Source of the DNA: Conidiobolus coronatus NRRL 28638 | Lineage: Eukaryota > Entomophthoromycota > Entomophthoromycetes > Entomophthorales > Conidiobolaceae | Direction: 5' to 3' | DNA length: 62,735 nt | NCBI GenBank assembly: GCA_001566745.1 | Contig: KQ964610.1 | Coordinates: 1 to 62,735 of the forward strand | Shown: piece after piece, positions 9,968 through 20,044 of the stretch | Position numbering within the stretch: the stretch's first letter is position 1 | How the letters are laid out: each line of letters starts with the position of its first letter | Position numbers and translations under genes: made by a program | Notes under the pieces: generated by a model | What the model was told of the DNA's origin: nothing | What the model saw: the letters and a program-made list of their open reading frames with translations, nothing else | Database searches by the model: none

Positions 9968-10402
9968 GACGACTTATTTATTGAATTATTGTTTCTTATT
10001 AATAGACTATAAAGCGTCTAATAAACTAGGCTTAGCTGCAGCAACAGCTTCGCAGAACTATACCATGGACAACTTAATGCAAGTCAAACAGAACGGCGGC
10101 TCATCGGAAAACATGTTGAGATGTCTTAATCGTCTAAAAAACACCCTTTGTTCACTCCGTATTGTGCTTTGAGAATTTCCAGTTGTATTTAGTCGATAAG
10201 TTGGGTATAACACCGATTTCCTTATAGTCAAGGTGTCCTTGCAACCGCCGCGAGTAAGAGCAAAAAATTTTAAGAATTCTACCAAACTTTTTTAAAGTTC
10301 CTTGGCTTTACGACTTTATAATGTTTATAAATTGAAAGATAAATTATTTTGTAAATAATATTTGCAAGCATACCCCGGTATAACAGTTCAAATTAAGACC
10401 AA

Positions 10403-11758
10403 ATGCTTGAAAAGCCGAAGAAAACCTATACTTGGCAAGAAGTGGCTGCACACAATACCCATAAAAGTGCTTGGATAGGTATCCGTGGAAAAGTGTATGA
10501 TGTAACTAAATTTCTTTATCGCCATCCAGGGGGTGTAGATACGCTTCTCTATTCAGCTGGAAGGGATTCAACGCCAAATTTCGAGACCTATCATGATTTA
10601 GACTCCGTGAACAAAGTATTGGAAAAGTACTATATTGGGGATATGGTTTCTCAGGAACTCCCTCAGTTCCCCAAACCCAATGATTTCCATAGGAAGTTGA
10701 AGAAAGAAGTGGCTCATAAGCTCCAGGTGGAAGGGTTAGACGCTAAGGTTTCAGTATCAGCTTGGCTAAAGTACTTTTTTATTTATACAACTGTGCTTGG
10801 GAGTTACTATATGGTGTTTTTAAAGACATATGCGGCAAATACTTTATTCATACAATTATTATTTTGCGGGTTACTAGGGTTTGGATGTGCTCAAGTTGGA
10901 CTCCACCCGCTTCATGATGCATCACACTTTGCCATAACACACAAGCCTCTAGTTTGGAAGGCACTTGGTGCAACTCACGATATCATTAACGGCAGCTCGT
11001 ATCTGATTTGGACATATCAGCATATGGTTGGGCATCACTCTTATACCAATATCCCTGGCCTTGATCCAGATATATACACATCTGATCCTGATTTTAGAAG
11101 AGTCACTCCTCAACAGAAGTGGTTTAAGAAGTATCTAGGCCAAGAATCCGTTGTTCCCTGGCTGTATGGCTTTTTAGCTTGGAAAACTAGACTACAAGAT
11201 ATTTACATCTTATATTTTGAACCTCACCAAGCAAGAATTAGGATAAACCCTCCCACTTTATACCATACTATAATATTCTGGTTTGGAAAGCTCTTCTTTA
11301 TATTTTATAGAATAATTCTCCCATTATATTGGATGCCTTTGTGGAAAGTTGCACTATTCCTCATTGTATCTGATTTAGTATCTTCATATTGGCTCGCTTT
11401 TACTTTCCAAGTCTCCCACGTTGTCACCACTGTAAATTTCCCAACCCATGATAATCAGATGAGAATGAACGTTGATTGGGCTCAAATGCAAGTTGGGACT
11501 ACCCAAGACTACGCTCACGGTTCAGCTTTTTGGACCGAATTGACAGGGGGGCTTAATTATCAAACTATTCACCATGTATTTCCTCATATTAATCAAAATT
11601 ACTACCCTTTGATTGCGGAAACCTTCAAAAAAGTGTGTGATCAATATAAAGTACCTTTTTTATACCGTATTAGTTTTTCAGATGCTTTCAAAGACCATTT
11701 GAACCATTTAAAGCTAATGGGATTAAAGCCAGAGCAGAAAAAATCCAATCGACATTGA
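10403..11758 (+). CDS. Delta-5 front-end fatty acid desaturase with cytochrome b5 domain
   Basis: A 451-residue membrane enzyme. An N-terminal cytochrome b5 domain (about residues 8-85) has heme ligands in YRHPGG (His41) and FETYH (His64). A desaturase domain follows with three histidine boxes: HDASH (171-175), HMVGHH (207-212) and, near the C-terminus, QTIHH with Gln in place of the first His, which marks front-end desaturases. Motifs such as AHNTH in the b5 domain, GATHDIINGSSYL and MQVGTTQDYAH follow the Mortierella delta-5 desaturase pattern, so dihomo-gamma-linolenic to arachidonic acid is the likely reaction. Delta-6 or delta-8 specificity cannot be excluded. ATG at 10403, no intron, normal length, ER membrane. 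Confidence 0.9.
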   Translation: MLEKPKKTYTWQEVAAHNTHKSAWIGIRGKVYDVTKFLYRHPGGVDTLLYSAGRDSTPNFETYHDLDSVNKVLEKYYIGDMVSQELPQFPKPNDFHRKLKKEVAHKLQVEGLDAKVSVSAWLKYFFIYTTVLGSYYMVFLKTYAANTLFIQLLFCGLLGFGCAQVGLHPLHDASHFAITHKPLVWKALGATHDIINGSSYLIWTYQHMVGHHSYTNIPGLDPDIYTSDPDFRRVTPQQKWFKKYLGQESVVPWLYGFLAWKTRLQDIYILYFEPHQARIRINPPTLYHTIIFWFGKLFFIFYRIILPLYWMPLWKVALFLIVSDLVSSYWLAFTFQVSHVVTTVNFPTHDNQMRMNVDWAQMQVGTTQDYAHGSAFWTELTGGLNYQTIHHVFPHINQNYYPLIAETFKKVCDQYKVPFLYRISFSDAFKDHLNHLKLMGLKPEQKKSNRH

Positions 11759-11914
11759 TTTTTCTAATGTTTTGCTTTGGTCGTCAGATTTGTGTAGATT
11801 CCTCCAGAAGACTTCTTCCTTTCCGTAGGGGCATTTAGGGTTGGATAGTCTTTATTATACCAGGGTAAATCTGTATGAGGGTAAGTACTTTAAAAGTAGT
11901 GCAAAATCCTGGAG

Positions 11915-12155
11915 GTGATGAGAAATTTGAAAATAAATTCTGAAGAGTTATCTGGCAGAGTAATCGATACAGGCATGCATGGGACTTTTGTGTATGCCAA
12001 TATGGAAAGCTGTGGAGAGCTCAAGGATATTTTTGACAGGGAAGTCACACATCCATCACTATCTGGGATTTGCAGCATCACTCATTCCACTCTTACATCA
12101 TAATGCCAGTGCTAGAGAAGTGTTTATGACGAACATGTTAAAGCAGACACTTGAG
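11915..12155 (+). pseudogene. RNA polymerase second-largest subunit (RPB2) fragment, virus-like
   Basis: Two overlapping frames carry a short RPB2 piece: IDTGMHGTFVYAN and CGELKDIFDREVTHPSL in one, continuing as GFAASLIPLLHHNAS and REVFMTNMLKQTL in the other. This is the conserved RPB2 block ending in the invariant HPS...AS-IP...HN-S-R...KQ pattern. At least one frameshift near 12060 breaks it, and nothing before or after belongs to RPB2. The divergence from canonical nuclear RPB2 (NASARE for NQSPRN) fits an NCLDV subunit better than a host copy. It abuts a viral-type helicase fragment directly. Confidence 0.65.
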
Positions 12156-13060
12156 AGTGAAGGATCTTTTAGTAAGAAGTGGAGGAGAGCTGGCAAATCT
12201 TTAATCATAGAGGGGGCCAAAAAATTCACCCAGAAAATCCAATTCTCGAACAACAGTTGAAGGTTGCGCAATTTATGGTGGCCAACGACAGACTTCTGCT
12301 GTTCCACTCGCTGGGATCTGGCAAAAGTATTACTGCATTGTCATGCGCAAGATACAATAGTCACCTCAACACTGTGTTGATATCCTACTCAACAATATTG
12401 AAGAAGAACTTTAGAAAAGAATATGATTTTTAGGTCTCTCTTTCCCAACACCTGTCCTCCGTGCAAGTATATGAGATGGATGACTCTAATGAAGAGAGAC
12501 AGAAGTATAGTGCTAGAATCTCTGAAGAATAGTTTTATCATTGTTGATGATGCTCACGGACTGAGGGGCGGTACAAACTCTCAAGCATTCAAGTTCATCA
12601 AAAGTATTATTAAAGAGTTGTTAGAAGAAACTAAACATTAAAGTTATAAATGTAGAGGGAGATATGAAAGGATATGTAAATAGATTTAGTAAAGAATCTT
12701 CAGAGAACTATAAGAGAGGTGTCAGCAATAAGAGAAAGTTCTATATAGAACTTGCCAATATATGTTTAGAGTCACGAATAAAACAAGACTGTGCGATCGA
12801 TACAATAAAGCAGAGTGTGAGTAATACGAAACCACGCTTCTACATCTATTGCGACAGAGTTGGAAAATGGGGCACAGAATATCTGGAAACCAGGGTGAGA
12901 GAGCTGAAGTGCAAAGGTATATCAATAACTGATAAGAACTCGAGGAGTGTCAGCATCAGAGGTATAGAGAATAGCAAAATAATTATAGGCAAAAATATAA
13001 TTAAGGTTTATAGGTATGCAACATAAGTAGATGAACCTCTACCCTGCTTTGAGAAACCTA
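12130..13060 (+). pseudogene. NCLDV D6/D11-type SNF2 helicase/ATPase remnant, copy 1
   Basis: Pieces of a poxvirus D6/D11-like superfamily 2 ATPase lie in order. A lead-in SFSKKWRRAGKSL is followed by the Walker A block LLLFHSLGSGKSITAL and motif Ia NTVLISYSTIL, then after a frame change the Walker B region SFIIVDDAHGLRGG. A C-terminal domain piece at 12664-13026 has RFYIYCDRVGKWGTEYL and KIIIGKNI. Stops at 12431, 12639 and 13024 and frameshifts break it. A second copy of the same N-terminal part is at 58258-58670. In the viruses this family acts in transcription initiation or termination. Confidence 0.7.
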
Positions 13061-13470
13061 TAGACCTCTACAAATATTATAAATCCTGGAAGAAACTTAA
13101 AAATCAAGAGATGCTCAGTAACTTTAAAGATTTGATACCCAGGAAACGCAAGCTAGCGGTGCATTTGCGCTCACTAAGTGTAGCTCCCGGCACTCCAAAA
13201 TACAATCACCGAGATTTGAAGATGAATGTGAAAACATAGTTTATAATAGATATTGCAGTGCTGAGGGGTGCTCACAAGAGTTTATCAGTGCTTGCGTTAG
13301 TTGGGGAAAGTTAAATAATCACAACATTCAGAGAATCGGCAAATATCTCACCATCGTGGAGAACTACTCAGAGTTGGTGAGTGGTGGCAGCGACAGCCCT
13401 TTCAGAAAAGTTGGAGGACAGAGACACAAAAGAAATTCTATCCCATATCTTGAAGTTAAGCTTTAGCAGC
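13060..13470 (+). pseudogene. Virus-like remnant, continuation of the helicase region
   Basis: Short open stretches in changing frames, including PCFEKPIDLYKYY, then PRFEDECENIVYNRYCS and FISACVSWGKLNNHN. They look like protein and may be the C-terminal part of the same helicase or its downstream viral neighbour. I cannot assign them. Several stops and frame changes are present. Confidence 0.35.
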
Positions 13471-13570
13471 ACACTAAGTTTGTTAGAGAGGAGTGTAATA
13501 CTCGAGTAGGGTATCGAGGATCTTTAAGAATTCCATATTCTTCATCAATGGTAATCTCTATCACACATTC

Positions 13571-13852
13571 ATGTATCGTGAGCCCAGCATTAGCTTTTAC
13601 AATGTATCTTACATTCTCACAAATCCTCAACTAAAAACTAAGAAGCTCTTTCTATTGTCATCGGAAGAGTATGTCTGGAAATATATAGATCAAGAGGAAG
13701 AGAAGGATATATGGCCAACTCTCAGAAATAAAAAAATCTACCAATATTGTTATGAACAACCTCACTCAGACCTGACCTTTAGAAACAAAAGACACGTGAT
13801 AGAGAACATTCAATGGATATCTACGGATCAGGGTGGCTTCGAATTGTTTTAA
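13571..13852 (+). pseudogene. Unrecognised virus-like ORF, 93 aa
   Basis: Open frame from ATG 13571, rich in Tyr, Lys, Asn and Trp (FLLSSEEYVWKYID, HVIENIQWIS). No family recognised. It sits among viral remnants, and upstream sequence in other frames also looks coding, so this is probably a surviving piece of a longer gene. A further open piece in another frame overlaps its end (13833-14018). Confidence 0.35.
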
Positions 13853-14036
13853 AAGTTCGTGGGGAGATACCAGTTTTATTAACAAAGCTGTGTGTGCATT
13901 TGTGAGTATTTGTGCATCACAGAAATCTTTTAAAATAATTAATTACAAATATATAGATAGAAAGTTAATAGTAGATATTTGGTTAAAGAAGATGACTTTC
14001 TTAACGACTACTATGTAGACACAGTGGGTTATACAG

Positions 14037-14327
14037 ATGATGAAGAACACAACAAAAAACTTACAAGATGTAGAGAGATGCATGGATAACTACATAAGTT
14101 ACATACAATCATCAAACGATGTGGATTTTTGCCTTAGTAGTTCCAGTATAGACATCATATTCAATGTAGATAGTTATCAAATCAAAGAGAGTACCAGTAA
14201 TATTATACTCAATGTAGTAGGTGATAGATTTTCTAATATTAGAGTTGGCGATATAGAAGTTGAGCTTAGAAGAGTAACAGATAGGAGAGTTGCAGGGCCA
14301 GTGCATATTGGCTGTAGTTTGGAATAA
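14037..14327 (+). CDS. Unrecognised small ORF, 96 aa
   Basis: ATG at 14037. The product is acidic and Ser/Asn/Ile-rich (CLSSSSIDIIFNVDS, then VGDIEVELRRVTDRR). No family recognised. Location between viral remnants suggests viral origin. Beta-rich composition would fit a structural protein, but that is speculation. Confidence 0.3.
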   Translation: MMKNTTKNLQDVERCMDNYISYIQSSNDVDFCLSSSSIDIIFNVDSYQIKESTSNIILNVVGDRFSNIRVGDIEVELRRVTDRRVAGPVHIGCSLE

Positions 14328-14463
14328 ATACGAACATTGAATTAAAAATATTAACTTATAAAAAATAGAACCTATCCCAAAAGAACTATGTTTAGAAGTA
14401 ATACACAAATATTTAAATGGTTACCGAGATCCTCTTTAGAGCTACTGTGTAACAACATGGTGT

Positions 14464-14727
14464 TTGACGGGAGGATACATGAATGATATAGAGTTTAAGA
14501 AGTACAACTTTGAATTTGCCTACGGCTACGTAGAATACATTGATATCAGCAACAAAGAAATAACAATAAACATAAAATACTTTATATATCCATATACAGA
14601 TATGGATTTAGACGTAACTATAGAATTTGAGTATATAGAGGATAAAAGTTTAATGACTAGACTACCCATCATAGAATATCTAAATGATAATTTAGAACAC
14701 GTATACATTCACAATATCTTAGATTAA
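14464..14727 (+). CDS. Unrecognised small ORF, 87 aa
   Basis: Starts with an alternative start or, more likely, at ATG 14479 (Met6). Rich in Tyr, Ile and Asp (FAYGYVEYIDISN, DMDLDVTIEFEYIED). A strongly beta-like alternating pattern; no family recognised. It is the last sense piece before the reverse-strand zinc-motif ORF. Confidence 0.3.
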   Translation: MTGGYMNDIEFKKYNFEFAYGYVEYIDISNKEITINIKYFIYPYTDMDLDVTIEFEYIEDKSLMTRLPIIEYLNDNLEHVYIHNILD

Positions 14728-14774
14728 TCTTTTAAAAGAAGTCCTTCTTGGCACACGTTTTCACAATGTGGGTA

Positions 14775-15032
14775 TCAGCTTTGTAGAGTTGGAGGTTTGA
14801 CAACTATCATCAATAGTTCGAGCTTAGCAACTAAGATTTCAAGCTCTCTCTTAAGCTTAATATTCTCATCCAAAATTTCTCTCCTAGTAACTTTAACTTT
14901 GCGTTCTCTTACCGGATTGTGAGTCCAGCAATACTTATTCTTATATAGAACTTTACTCTTGCATGGATTATCCAGCTTTGTTGTCGCAGTGCACAACTTG
15001 GGTGTCTGAGTTTCTGAATGTGTGTGACTCAT
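14775..15032 (-). CDS. Small zinc-motif protein with coiled coil, 85 aa, virus-like
   Basis: ATG at 15030-15032. Cys14, Cys24, Cys35 and His38 form C-x9-C-x10-C-x2-H, followed by a basic linker (RERKVKVTRREI) and a leucine-rich heptad region (about residues 50-78) likely to form a coiled coil. The motif spacing is identical to that of the ORF at 25479-25691, and its last two ligands match the gene at 353-1054. This style of short zinc motif is frequent in NCLDV genomes. DNA- or RNA-binding is a guess. Confidence 0.5.
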   Translation of the reverse strand: MSHTHSETQTPKLCTATTKLDNPCKSKVLYKNKYCWTHNPVRERKVKVTRREILDENIKLKRELEILVAKLELLMIVVKPPTLQS

Positions 15033-15235
15033 AGTGGGCTTGGAGTTTTAAAGGTTAAATTCAAAAACAATTATTCTTCTGAAATGTTGTTGAAAATTTT
15101 TTAAAAAACATGGTGAACCATTCTCAGAACACAGACAACTCACACGGAGCGCAAGGCACAGAACACGGAACCTTCACACTCAAAAAAATATCTTTTACAA
15201 TTTGAAGATTAACACCAGTCGAAGAAGATAGTGAT

Positions 15236-15510
15236 GTCAGATCCTAGCAAACTATTTTTAATAGATAGAATCTGAAGGTATAGAAATTCAGAAGTCCACT
15301 ATGAGAGCAATGTCACAGGCATAATTAACATTCTATTACATATGTGTGATATATTATTAAAGATGAAAGTATTATGATACCTATAAGAAGAAATCTCTCT
15401 GCCGAAGTTGCATACACAAAGAGTGAAAACTATATTTAACAAGCAAAGTAGACCAATAAGAGGAAACTATCTTATCGATGATGATATTGCGAGGATGTTG
15501 TCACAGGGAT
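15236..15510 (+). pseudogene. Decayed N-terminal part of a PD-(D/E)XK group C gene
   Basis: Three frames in sequence carry blocks parallel to the minus-strand gene at 44725-45260: FLIDRI then YRNSEVHYESNVTGIINILL (against INRISKYRELERHYESNVTAIVNLLL), then DESIMIPIRRNL, then SRPIRGN followed by IDDD. A TGA and two frameshifts interrupt it. The E-x-K nuclease core that follows SRPVRGN in the intact relative is missing here, so the copy is truncated as well as frameshifted. Confidence 0.6.
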
Positions 15511-15548
15511 AGATTCTATTAAACTCGCATGTTCTTAGTATTAAATAT

Positions 15549-15800
15549 TTAGCTTTTTAAAGTTAGCGAGTTGATATCCTTAACTCCTGATTGCAAGAAA
15601 GACTCAGGAACTATACTTATTTTAACTAGGCTGACTAAGAATCTCTGTGCCACAAGATTGTCCTGTTGGTCAAACTCTACCTCTAATTCACACTCCAAAA
15701 GATAATCTTCTTTAGAGGCTATTGCAGCTATATTATTTATTTTGTCTAAGAGATCTGGACTGTTGTTTGTTTGCAAGCTTTGATGCACCTGGTGGCTCAA
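15549..15800 (-). pseudogene. Unrecognised ORF remnant, 83 codons
   Basis: Open minus-strand frame without any ATG (it begins after a TGA). It reads like a protein (DLLDKINNIAAIAS, LLECELEVEFDQQDN). No family recognised. Probably the end of a lost gene. Confidence 0.3.
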
Positions 15801-15849
15801 CTTTCACTTAGTATTCGAGTAGTAGAAGTGATTAATTTATTGAGCTCCG

Positions 15850-16257
15850 TAAATCTATAAATATATTAGCCATCTTTGCTGCCGATGTTGTTAAATGTCC
15901 CAATGGTCCAGAAACTTCTGGATCTTCTAAACAAAATATAGTTGCAAAAGATTGTAGAACTATAACCGTAGATCACGGAGATGGTTGTGACAAGCTAGCT
16001 CAGAGGTGTGGAATATCGAGACAGGACTTCGATAAGTATAATCCCAAGTTATGTGTAATCAGCAACCCGGACAGAAGGTGTGCTGCTCTGATGGAAATCT
16101 CCCAAAGCCCAAGCCCACAAACGGCAAATGCGCGGTGCATAAAGTTAACAGTGGTGAATGGTGTGGCAAAATAGCTGCTGACTACAATATATCTGAGGAG
16201 GATATCGAAAAATACAATGAGAAAACTTTCAGAATCTTTCGGTTTCTTTCGGAAAAC
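15850..16257 (+). pseudogene. LysM-domain (chitin-binding) secreted protein remnant
   Basis: Two LysM repeats are visible in two frames. The first, near 15950-16055, is DCRTITVDHGDGCDKLAQRC followed by DFDKYNP. The second, from about 16060, is CAVHKVNSGEWCGKIAADYN followed by EEDIEKYN, with KVCCSDGNLPKPKPTNGK between them. The Cys-rich, Pro-linked double LysM layout is that of fungal secreted LysM proteins or effectors that bind chitin. A frameshift near 16050 separates the repeats, and the 3' end is cut off sharply at about 16257, where reverse-strand Ty3/gypsy sequence begins. An upstream signal peptide is not visible. Confidence 0.7.
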
Positions 16258-16495
16258 TAATTCATAATGCGCATTAAGAGTTGAGAATGCAGTTTTTGGT
16301 GTGTCCTCGCTTCTTACTTTCATTTGCCAATATCAGGCTTTTAGGTCAAGAATGGTAAATATTTTTTCCTCTTGTAAGCTATTGATGAGATCTTGGATTC
16401 TTGCGTGTGGGTGACGGTCGTCGAGTGTCACTTGCTTGAGTGGTTTGTAATTGAAACAAAGTCTGTATGAGCCGTCTTTCTTTGCTGCTATAGAC
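16257..16495 (-). mobile_element. Ty3/gypsy reverse transcriptase fragment
   Basis: The minus strand reads AAKKDGSYRLCFNYKPLKQV, then DDRHPHARIQDLINSL, IFTILDLKA, and after a TGA YWQMKVRSEDTPKTAF and NAHYELV. This is the reverse transcriptase block of Ty3/gypsy polyproteins up to just before the catalytic D-D box. About 75 codons remain. The element is truncated on both sides and has an in-frame stop. Confidence 0.8.
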
Positions 16496-17057
16496 TGCTT
16501 TGCTTACACAGTCCAACTCAAAGTAAAGACCAAATTATATTCGCTATCTGGAGAGTTAGAAGAGGAAATATTAATTTGGGTGTTCAATTCATCCAATTCT
16601 CCTTCGTATTCATTGTATTACACAAATATTCATAATATTAGTTCCAATATTCTTTTTTGTTACCTGTGGTGTGTAAAGTAGAGAACTACCCGTAGATATA
16701 CATATTCATTCCGATCCCTTACTGTGTACTGAATCTTCTTAGCTCTAAGAATAGTCAAGCGTTATGAAGTTGTAGTTGTTGGTTGTGGACATGCCAAGTT
16801 AAACTCTCTCGGTATTAATATGGAAAGCAGTACAAACTTGTCTTGTTAGCCCTTCAAGAATGTAATATTTCTGAAGAGGATATTTGAGATGTGCTGAGCT
16901 TTGTATTTAATTTGCCCTTACAACCTTATACTACCTCGATAAATGAAAAAGTCAACAAAATAATAATATACTCTTATTTAAATATCAAACAACACTAAAT
17001 ACATTTATTATAGTTTCAGTTTATACTATATTCTTAGATTATTGGGCTTTTTAGATA
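16496..17057. other. Intergenic, upstream of EMC1
   Basis: AT-rich, stops in all frames, nothing recognised apart from the probable EMC1 promoter region. The last 120 bases are very AT-rich. Confidence 0.4.
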
Positions 17058-19862
17058 ATGTTAAAGAGTATACTATGTTTGCTATTTTTAACCCCTTGGT
17101 ACTTTTGTACTACTCTTTATGAAGATCAAGCAGGGAGATTTGATTGGCATAAAAAATTCATAGGGACTCCTACTTCAATTTATACTTTTAATTCTGACCA
17201 AGAATTATTAGCTCAAACAGATTTAAATATTATAAGCTCTATCCACTCAAAAAGCTCTAATATTAATTGGAGATTTGAAGCTCAACCAGAAGAGAAAATA
17301 ATAGGAATGGAAGAAAACAATCAATTATTACTAACTTCCTTAAAAAGATCACGTAATCATATTTATGCCTATTCTTTGAAATCAGGAGATTTACTATGGG
17401 AGCAGACTACCCCTCTAAATGAAAAGGGATTCTCTATATATTTAGAATATCCGGATATTTACCATGTACAGAACCAACAGACTCTAACCAAAGGGTGCAT
17501 AGATAGTATTAAGTGGAACTGGGCTTTAAATTTGAACAAGGATCAAGGCTCTATCCTCAAAATTGCTGCTATAAAAGGAGTAAAGGAAAATACTCTGCTG
17601 CTATTTACTCAGCTCGGTAATCGGCTCCAGCTCCTTATTATCAAAGACAGCGGTGTCCAATATGAAACGTCTATTGCGAATACTATATACACTTTTAAGA
17701 GTGATAGCCCTATTGATAGCTGTATGTTCTACGATAACAAGGGTAAAACAGATGTTTTAATTTTCAAATCGGCCAATGAATTAATCATTACCCCAATTAA
17801 CTCATTAACCCCAGAACCTATCGAAATACACCATAAAAATAATTTTTCACTGTATAAAATGGCATGCCCAAGTGTTTATTACAAAGGATCTATTAGACAG
17901 CTGTTAGAAAATATCTCATTGGTCAAAACCTCCTCTAGGGGTACCGTAGATGTAGTTACTTTAAACATTGATCAATATAGCGACAAGCTTAGCTGCAAGC
18001 TTTTGGTTAAAGATAGAATGGGACTAGATCCACAAACTAGCTATCTAATCAAAGAAGGGACTATTATCGCACCCAGAAATGTACTTCACAATTCAGTCCC
18101 AAAGTATGGTAATATAGAAAAGACTTTTCCAGCTACTAAAGAAGAGGTTATTATAATTACCAGAGATGGGAGCTTTCATAAAGCTTCTAGGGGTTCCACT
18201 AAACAGTATAAGCTGATTTGGACCAGGGATGAAAGTTTATCGAAAGCTGAAGAAACGTTAATTCTAGAATTTCCTGGAAATGTAGACGGTTTATTAATTA
18301 CAGATAATGAAATTCAACACGACAAGAATAGCGTTTCAATTTTCAAAGCATACTCTACTAGATTTAATTTACACTATAACCAATTTAGGAGAGCATTTTC
18401 CTCTTTCATGTCATCACCATTAGACACAATTATAAAATTCCACCCTAACTTACTATTTTCAGCTACTAATAAATTACTAGTATTTATTAACAACGACGGA
18501 AAAATTAGCGCTTTGAATAGCCAAAATTCGGGTGAGAAAATATGGGACCAGTACTTGGGCTTGCCTGAAAAATCACCCAAGCTCGAATCAGCACATATAA
18601 TAAACTTTCCAAAGGCATTGAAAAATACTGCACCTGCTTTAGTTTTGAGATACTCTTTCAAAAACGCAACGCAAAAACTCTTTATTCTTGACGGGTGGAC
18701 AGGAGAGTTGTTAGACAAAAAGAAAAGCCATTTATCTATTGTAGATATTAAAACTTTGCCGCTCAATCACCCAAAGCTGCACTGTAACCTGTTAGGTTTA
18801 GTCGATTCCAATCATCAAGTCCATTTCTATCCACCTGTTCAAAATGAAATGATCAAAGAATTAGCGCATTCAGATTTGATCGGCCATTTATATTATTCTA
18901 AGCTTGATGATAGCTCAATTAATGGTTATAGACTAGTTTGGGACCCTAAGTCACAGATTATGGTTAGTCAACCTCTATGGAATATAAAATTACCCGATGG
19001 ACAAAAAGTATACAAATATGAGATTAATTCCGGGATAGATCAAACAGCTAGCCCAGGAAAGGCATTAGGTAATAGAAATGTTCTTTACAAGCATTTGAGG
19101 CCAAATCTAATTTCAATAATCACAAATTCGACTGGAGTTGGGATAAGCTTATTATTAGTTGACGCTGTCGATGGCTCAACCATTCTCCAAGTTTCCCACA
19201 AAGATGCATTATCCGTTGATAACTTATCAGCCCATCAGATTTTATACGAAAATATTTTGATCTATAGCTACCGAACCCATAAGCATATTAAATTTACTGT
19301 ATCGGAGCTATATGAAGCCGATAATCAACCAAACTATGACATCACTTCTATTAATCGCCAAATTCCTAATATCTTCTCATCTTCCTTCACTTTTACACAT
19401 TCGATAACTTCTATTGGATTTACAAAAACTAGTATGGGGATTACTAGTAAAGAGGTATTAGTTTCTCTATCCTCTAACCAAATCCGGGCTATCTCAAAAC
19501 CCCAGTTGGACCCTAGAAGACCTTCACATAATTTAACACCATTCGACCAAGAAGAAGGCCTAACAGTTTACAAGCCCGTTATCCCAGTTACCGGGAATTG
19601 TCTACTTACATACTACCTGGATGTTGCTAATATTCGTCAAGTTAAATCTAAACCTACTGAATACGAGTCCACAACACTGATTTTGGCAAATGGTCAAGAT
19701 ATCTACTTTGGTTTAAGACACCCCTCCCATTTATTCGACGTCCTCAGTGAAGATTTTTCAAAGTTTTCTCTACTGCTAACTCTGTTGGGATTAATAGTTA
19801 GCATTCTTGTTGTTAAACCTCTGATTAAATCTAAAAATCTTAAAGAGAGATGGGCCATCTAA
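17058..19862 (+). CDS. EMC1: ER membrane protein complex subunit 1 (EMC1)
   Basis: A 934-residue single-pass ER protein. Residues 1-18 are a cleavable signal peptide, followed at once by the family signature LYEDQAGRFDWHKKFIG. The lumenal part is a long PQQ-like beta-propeller region with repeated DLLWEQ- and KIWDQYLG-type blades. The C-terminal EMC1 domain (VYKPVIPVTG, LRHPSHLFDVLSEDF) precedes a transmembrane helix at about 903-922 and a short basic cytosolic tail ending RWAI. EMC1 is the large lumenal scaffold of the insertase that places tail-anchored and multi-pass proteins in the ER. Length agrees with fungal orthologues. Unbroken, no intron. Confidence 0.93.
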   Translation: MLKSILCLLFLTPWYFCTTLYEDQAGRFDWHKKFIGTPTSIYTFNSDQELLAQTDLNIISSIHSKSSNINWRFEAQPEEKIIGMEENNQLLLTSLKRSRNHIYAYSLKSGDLLWEQTTPLNEKGFSIYLEYPDIYHVQNQQTLTKGCIDSIKWNWALNLNKDQGSILKIAAIKGVKENTLLLFTQLGNRLQLLIIKDSGVQYETSIANTIYTFKSDSPIDSCMFYDNKGKTDVLIFKSANELIITPINSLTPEPIEIHHKNNFSLYKMACPSVYYKGSIRQLLENISLVKTSSRGTVDVVTLNIDQYSDKLSCKLLVKDRMGLDPQTSYLIKEGTIIAPRNVLHNSVPKYGNIEKTFPATKEEVIIITRDGSFHKASRGSTKQYKLIWTRDESLSKAEETLILEFPGNVDGLLITDNEIQHDKNSVSIFKAYSTRFNLHYNQFRRAFSSFMSSPLDTIIKFHPNLLFSATNKLLVFINNDGKISALNSQNSGEKIWDQYLGLPEKSPKLESAHIINFPKALKNTAPALVLRYSFKNATQKLFILDGWTGELLDKKKSHLSIVDIKTLPLNHPKLHCNLLGLVDSNHQVHFYPPVQNEMIKELAHSDLIGHLYYSKLDDSSINGYRLVWDPKSQIMVSQPLWNIKLPDGQKVYKYEINSGIDQTASPGKALGNRNVLYKHLRPNLISIITNSTGVGISLLLVDAVDGSTILQVSHKDALSVDNLSAHQILYENILIYSYRTHKHIKFTVSELYEADNQPNYDITSINRQIPNIFSSSFTFTHSITSIGFTKTSMGITSKEVLVSLSSNQIRAISKPQLDPRRPSHNLTPFDQEEGLTVYKPVIPVTGNCLLTYYLDVANIRQVKSKPTEYESTTLILANGQDIYFGLRHPSHLFDVLSEDFSKFSLLLTLLGLIVSILVVKPLIKSKNLKERWAI

Positions 19863-20044
19863 CCCAGATATTCAGTACCCGTACTATGATATAAGAAGTG
19901 TATCTGATTTAACAACTTTTGGCTTTGTTTGCAGCTAAAATATTCGCTGTAAGGTTAATCGATTTCAGAACGACCATAGGCTGGATCGCCGTCTCCTAGC
20001 TCCACCGCTTATTTGTACACCATATCTTGAGACCAAGTTTTAAA

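Noticed and set aside
16000-16323. A 107-codon minus-strand frame
   Set aside because: It is an accidental fusion of a genuine gypsy RT piece (above about 16257) with the antisense of the LysM gene.
18374-18766. 130-codon minus-strand frame inside EMC1
   Set aside because: Antisense shadow; the plus strand is clearly EMC1.
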